DNA of 8,368 nucleotides from Candidatus Kerfeldbacteria bacterium RIFOXYC2_FULL_38_9 (GTDB taxonomy: Bacteria > Patescibacteriota > Patescibacteriia > UBA9570 > XYC2-FULL-38-9): the NCBI GenBank assembly GCA_001818355.1, contig MHKJ01000032.1:7274-15641 (forward strand). The letters are read 5' to 3'. Numbering within the stretch: the stretch's first letter is position 1; the number at the start of each line of letters is the position of its first letter. A program made the translations under genes and the position numbers. Of this stretch, positions 5,712-8,368 are shown piece after piece. Under the pieces are notes generated by a model, which was given only the letters and a program-made list of their open reading frames with translations, was not told the DNA's origin and did not search any database.

Positions 5712-5741
5712 TTGACAATAATTCATTTTACTTGTTATAAT
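5712..5741 (+). promoter_or_regulatory. Consensus promoter of the single plus-strand pilin gene
   Basis: TTGACA (5712-5717), an 18-bp spacer and TATAAT (5736-5741), with TGT (5733-5735) as extended -10: both hexamers match the consensus perfectly. Expected start near 5748, giving a leader of about 48 bases. This is the strongest promoter in the window by inspection. Confidence 0.85.
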
Positions 5742-5773
5742 GTTTAGAGTAATATATGAATATTATCCTTAAA

Positions 5774-5788
5774 AAGGAAAGGGGGTGA
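5774..5788 (+). promoter_or_regulatory. Strong Shine-Dalgarno of the single pilin gene, with a 10-codon upstream frame ending in it
   Basis: The purine run AAGGAAAGGGGGTGA ends 7 bases before the ATG at 5796 and contains GGGGGTGA, one mismatch from the ideal GGAGGTGA. It is the only convincing Shine-Dalgarno among the genes whose starts are visible, and it fixes the start at 5796. A short frame from ATG 5756 (MNIILKKERG) stops at TGA 5786-5788, inside this site. Confidence 0.75.
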
Positions 5789-5795
5789 AATTTCA

Positions 5796-6173
5796 ATGAA
5801 AAAACTAATGCAAAAAATCAGTTCCGTGGTAGCCGCAACCGTAGGTGGTGTATTTTTAGTAAGATCCGCCGCTTTAGCGCAAATCAATACTAACTACACA
5901 GACGTAAAAGCGAATTTGGGCGATAGAGACTTGCGCGATATCGTACAGTTGGCTATCAACGTTTTCTTAAGCTTATTGGCTTTGATTGCCGTGGTGTTAA
6001 TCTTGGTCGGTGGTTTTCAATGGATGACCGCCGGTGGTAATGATGAAAAAGTAGGCGCCGCTAAAAAAAGACTCATTTCGGCTTTAATCGGCTTGGTAAT
6101 TATTTTTGCCGCTTGGGCCATTGTTCTTTTTGCCTTCAGTCAGATCAGTTCGGCAACAGAGACCAAAGTATAA
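5796..6173 (+). CDS. TrbC/VirB2-like pilin protein, probable major subunit
   Basis: A 125-residue protein with a signal peptide and a site after ALA (residue 28), a short mature N-terminus with NTNYTDVKANLGDRDLRD, helix one (about 49-71), loop GGFQWMTAGGNDEKVGAAKK (72-91) and helix two (about 93-116). A nine-residue polar tail follows. It is the shortest complete pilin here and closest to a simple VirB2/TrbC pilin, which after processing forms helical filaments in conjugation and secretion systems. It stands alone with a perfect-hexamer promoter, a near-ideal Shine-Dalgarno and its own terminator, as expected for an abundantly made structural subunit; the other pilin genes lack these signals. 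That it is the major subunit is inferred from expression signals only. No secretion ATPase gene is in the window. Confidence 0.9.
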   Translation: MKKLMQKISSVVAATVGGVFLVRSAALAQINTNYTDVKANLGDRDLRDIVQLAINVFLSLLALIAVVLILVGGFQWMTAGGNDEKVGAAKKRLISALIGLVIIFAAWAIVLFAFSQISSATETKV

Positions 6174-6192
6174 TCACAATCTGCTTCCTCTT

Positions 6193-6218
6193 AGCCCGCT
6201 ACTACAGCGGGCTTTTTT
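6193..6218 (+). terminator. Intrinsic terminator of the single pilin gene
   Basis: GCCCGCT (6194-6200) and AGCGGGC (6206-6212) form a perfect 7-bp stem, 8 with the flanking A/T pair, around the loop ACTAC. TTTTTT (6213-6218) follows. It starts about 20 bp after the pilin stop and separates the pilin transcript from the DUF2079 gene promoter immediately downstream. Confidence 0.93.
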
Positions 6219-6222
6219 GTTA

Positions 6223-6231
6223 TGCTATGAT
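6223..6231 (+). promoter_or_regulatory. Extended -10 promoter giving a leaderless mRNA for the DUF2079 gene
   Basis: TGC (6223-6225) and TATGAT (6226-6231), followed by six bases and the ATG at 6238. The expected start of transcription coincides with the ATG, as at 2653-2668. No -35 match is seen at 17 bp, where the terminator stem lies. No Shine-Dalgarno precedes this ATG. Confidence 0.65.
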
Positions 6232-6237
6232 GGTTTT

Positions 6238-8199
6238 ATGATTAAAATTTCTACTGTGCCCAAAACTCTTTGGCTGTTGTTAATTTTTTATATAACGATT
6301 GTTACTGCAATTAATATTTTTCAATATACTCATTTTCTTTATACCGGCTATGACCTGGGTATTTTTAATCAAGTTTTATGGAACATGATACATGGCAAAT
6401 TTTTTGCTTATTCTTTTAACCCCTATTCTTATTTGGTAGATCACCGTGCCTGGTTTTTGCTATTGATAGCCCCGCTTTATGCTTTGTGGCCAAGTCCGCT
6501 TTTTCTGTTATTCCTGCAGGCCGTCGCTCTTGCCGGCGGCGCGTTGCCTCTTTATTTTTTAACCAAGAAAATATTCAAAAATTTACCTCTTAAAAAACAA
6601 CAGGCTGTCAGCTATCTGACAATAATATTTTATCTGTTAAATCCCGTTGTGTTGTCCATGAATTTTTTTGAATTTCATGATCTGGCTCTTGGTATTCCTT
6701 TCATTTTTTGGTTATGGCTCAGTTTAGAAAAAAAACATTTGAAAATGGCCGGCCTCTTAAGTTTTGTCTTGTTGCTGATCAGAGAAGAGCTGGCTTTGAT
6801 GCTGATGGGTTTGGGAATTCTATTATTAGGGCAAGCGCTAAAACAAAAAGATAAAAAACAACTTTATTTTGGCCTGGGGTTAATTGTCATCAGCGCTCTT
6901 TGGTTTGTTTTGATGATGTTTGTCGGCTCTGCTGTTTCACCGGAGCACACCGCTAAATTTTTTGTATTTTACGCTTGGTTGGGAAATACTCCCCAGGCCG
7001 GTATGCAGTTTATCCTCTTGCATCCTTTCATCACTATTTCGCATTTGTTCGTCAGCGATCATGTACTTGTTTTAATTCTTTTGTTTACCACCTTTGGCTT
7101 TTTACCAATGTTCAAACCGAAATTTTTACTGCCCGCCCTGTGTCCTTTATTGCTTTATTTTTTAATTGATCAATCTTTATTAAGCGCTATTTTCAAATCA
7201 CACTATAGCGCTTCGATTATTCCCTGGTTTTTTATCGCCGCGCTTTATGGTTTGCAAAAAATTTTTGACTGGCACAGTCCGCGGTTAAAAAAAATAAACC
7301 AACCGCTACTGATCATATTTTTAGTTTGGTTAACAACTCATCTTATTTTGCTTAATCCCGGGTGGGGGTTGATACAAGAATACAAAAACAACCTTTGGCA
7401 AAATACCCAAGAATACCAACGAATTGTCGCCCAAATTAAACCGCAAGACAGCGTATTGGCGTCTTCTGCTTTTTATCCGCAGTTGTCCCAAAGAGAGAAT
7501 ATTTTTCCCACTCTGCACCTTTTTAGCAACAAAGAGCACTATTCCCAAAAACCCTACTCGCCGCCGGAAAAAGTTGACTGGATTATTTTGGAGCAAAAAG
7601 AACTTCTGCGTTATGGCGTATTTTTAGATTTTGAGGAGCGAGAAAACGCCAATAAGCGCTTACAAAGCATTATCAGTAAAAATAATTTGACGCTTGTTTC
7701 TGCTTCAGAAGACTTGGCGGTTTTTGGTAAAATTCAAAAAAATCCAGCTGATCTATTTTTCTCCACTTCTTCATCATCTTTAAAAAACATGGTAGGCGAC
7801 ACTGTCAACAACGATTTATACTGGGACAGCTGGGAATATTCAGACAAAACAAACCACCAAGGACAATTGGCGCTGGCTTTTAAAAAAATAAAAACCGATC
7901 AAAAACAAGACGATCAGCATTTGTTAATCAAGTGGCTGAATCAAGACCAACAAGTGCTTAAAGAAAAAAATATCGCCTTGGGTTTTGGTATTTTTCCCAC
8001 TCATACTTGGCAAAATACCACCGACAACCAAATTGTCTATCTGAATCTGAAAAATCCAGAAAACACTACCTATTTAGAGGTTTATCTGGGGTCTTTAAAA
8101 AGACAAAAACAGCCTCTGCTGACCTTGCTTTCCGATCAAGCAATGGTGGATTTAACTCAGGCTTATCAAATAAAAATTCCTATTGACCAAAAGCCTTAA
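6238..8199 (+). CDS. DUF2079 family GT-C-like multi-pass membrane protein
   Basis: A 653-residue protein. The N-terminal 375 residues hold roughly ten or more hydrophobic helices with DUF2079 hallmarks: YDLGIFNQVLWNM (38-50), VDHRAWFLLLIAPLY (67-81), FFEFHDLALGIP (143-154), REELALML (182-189) and HYSASIIPW (322-330). The Asp in YDLGIF (D39), the D68-H69 pair and E145/H147 sit in extracytoplasmic-type loops, as expected for a GT-C glycosyltransferase active site. Enzyme activity for DUF2079 is predicted from fold and not generally demonstrated. The soluble C-terminal half starts near 385; its first part (SVLASSAFYPQLSQRENIF, 405-423) is common in the family, and about 150 further residues (500-653) are not recognised. 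The start at 6238 is set by the leaderless promoter; a longer frame from TTG 6106 would overlap the pilin gene and its terminator. The 3' end overlaps a converging pilin gene by 20 bp. Confidence 0.88.
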   Translation: MIKISTVPKTLWLLLIFYITIVTAINIFQYTHFLYTGYDLGIFNQVLWNMIHGKFFAYSFNPYSYLVDHRAWFLLLIAPLYALWPSPLFLLFLQAVALAGGALPLYFLTKKIFKNLPLKKQQAVSYLTIIFYLLNPVVLSMNFFEFHDLALGIPFIFWLWLSLEKKHLKMAGLLSFVLLLIREELALMLMGLGILLLGQALKQKDKKQLYFGLGLIVISALWFVLMMFVGSAVSPEHTAKFFVFYAWLGNTPQAGMQFILLHPFITISHLFVSDHVLVLILLFTTFGFLPMFKPKFLLPALCPLLLYFLIDQSLLSAIFKSHYSASIIPWFFIAALYGLQKIFDWHSPRLKKINQPLLIIFLVWLTTHLILLNPGWGLIQEYKNNLWQNTQEYQRIVAQIKPQDSVLASSAFYPQLSQRENIFPTLHLFSNKEHYSQKPYSPPEKVDWIILEQKELLRYGVFLDFEERENANKRLQSIISKNNLTLVSASEDLAVFGKIQKNPADLFFSTSSSSLKNMVGDTVNNDLYWDSWEYSDKTNHQGQLALAFKKIKTDQKQDDQHLLIKWLNQDQQVLKEKNIALGFGIFPTHTWQNTTDNQIVYLNLKNPENTTYLEVYLGSLKRQKQPLLTLLSDQAMVDLTQAYQIKIPIDQKP

Positions 8200-8368
8200 A
8201 CAAAGCATCAGCTAAGCCGTAAGCGCCAAAAATCACCACCAAACCAATCACCGCCCACATTAAAGTATCTTGCCCTTTTTTCACTTTTTCCGAATTGCCG
8301 ATAGAGGTCAACCACAAAAAACCGCCGTAAACAAAAACCAATAAAGTTAAGCCCCCCAAAACCCCCAA
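8180..8368 (-). CDS. TrbC/VirB2-like pilin protein, C-terminal part only, cut by the right edge
   Basis: Sixty-two codons to a TAG at 8182-8180, with the frame open at the window edge, so the N-terminus, including any signal peptide, lies outside. The visible part is the end of helix one, the shared loop YGGFLWLTSIGNSEKVKKGQD and helix two (WAVIGLVVIFGAYGLADALF), ending in a very short tail (KAFGQ). The Leu codon TTG at the edge could be read as a start but falls inside helix one, so it is not a real start. It is closest to the third-gene pilin ending at 4244 (both with KKGxD and WAxIG), and both lie tail to tail with a GT-C gene. Its 3' end overlaps the DUF2079 gene by 20 bp. Confidence 0.85.
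   Translation of the reverse strand: MGVLGGLTLLVFVYGGFLWLTSIGNSEKVKKGQDTLMWAVIGLVVIFGAYGLADALFKAFGQ

Noticed and set aside
6106..6237. Long 5' extension of the DUF2079 frame from a TTG
   Set aside because: It overlaps the pilin gene, crosses a strong terminator and the promoter, and the added residues do not resemble the family; the N-terminus from 6238 does.
6975..7627. Three short frames within the DUF2079 gene on either strand
   Set aside because: They overlap a continuous recognised coding region and show no family features.
8366..8368. TTG at the right edge as a start codon for the fifth pilin
   Set aside because: It falls in the middle of the first membrane helix; all other copies have a signal peptide and spacer before it.
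1..8368. CRISPR arrays, tRNA or rRNA genes, insertion sequences, phage attachment sites
   Set aside because: No regularly spaced repeats, cloverleaf-like segments, transposase frames or terminal inverted repeats were found on reading both strands.
1..8368. TGA recoded as glycine, as in some CPR lineages
   Set aside because: Full-length conserved proteins such as RuvC and YebC translate without in-frame TGA and have normal glycine codons at conserved sites.

Overview
The window looks like part of a small bacterial genome from the Candidate Phyla Radiation (Patescibacteria). The evidence is a tightly packed gene order, moderate to low G+C, several small two-helix TrbC/VirB2-like pilin proteins of the T4SS_pilin type that are typical of that group, and large GT-C-fold membrane proteins next to them. 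This placement rests on gene content and protein style; no rRNA or ribosomal marker is present. The standard code fits: every gene reads through cleanly and the ten visible stops are seven TAA and three TAG.

Left part, minus strand (1-2422): a probable operon reading right to left. It contains a VanW-family protein, the YebC/PmpR/TACO1-type factor, the Holliday junction resolvase RuvC, and the N-terminus of an exported protein that may begin a PKD-like domain and runs off the left edge. YebC and RuvC are the ordinary housekeeping core. VanW is visibly more A+T-rich and looks like an addition at the front of the operon.

Intergenic region 2423-2667: a nearly leaderless promoter for vanW pointing left. 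Pointing right are a good extended -10 promoter, a short stretch that can fold into two mutually exclusive hairpins (attenuator or small RNA), a G-rich tract, and a second extended -10 promoter that places the transcription start on the ATG of the next gene.

Right part (2668-8368): a pilin/GT-C island. A STT3/PglB-like membrane protein (+) meets, tail to tail, an operon of three pilin-like proteins (-). That operon and a single, strongly expressed-looking pilin gene (+) share a divergent promoter whose -35 boxes lie 3 bp apart. The single pilin has a near-consensus Shine-Dalgarno sequence and its own terminator. A DUF2079 membrane protein (+) follows, with a second leaderless promoter, and overlaps tail to tail a fifth pilin (-) that is cut by the right edge.

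The simplest reading, which is inference, is a surface-filament locus: one major and several minor pilin-like subunits, with two polyprenyl-sugar-dependent membrane glycosyltransferase candidates that could glycosylate the filament or other cell-surface polymers. No VirB4/VirD4 ATPase lies in the window, so assembly machinery would have to be encoded elsewhere.
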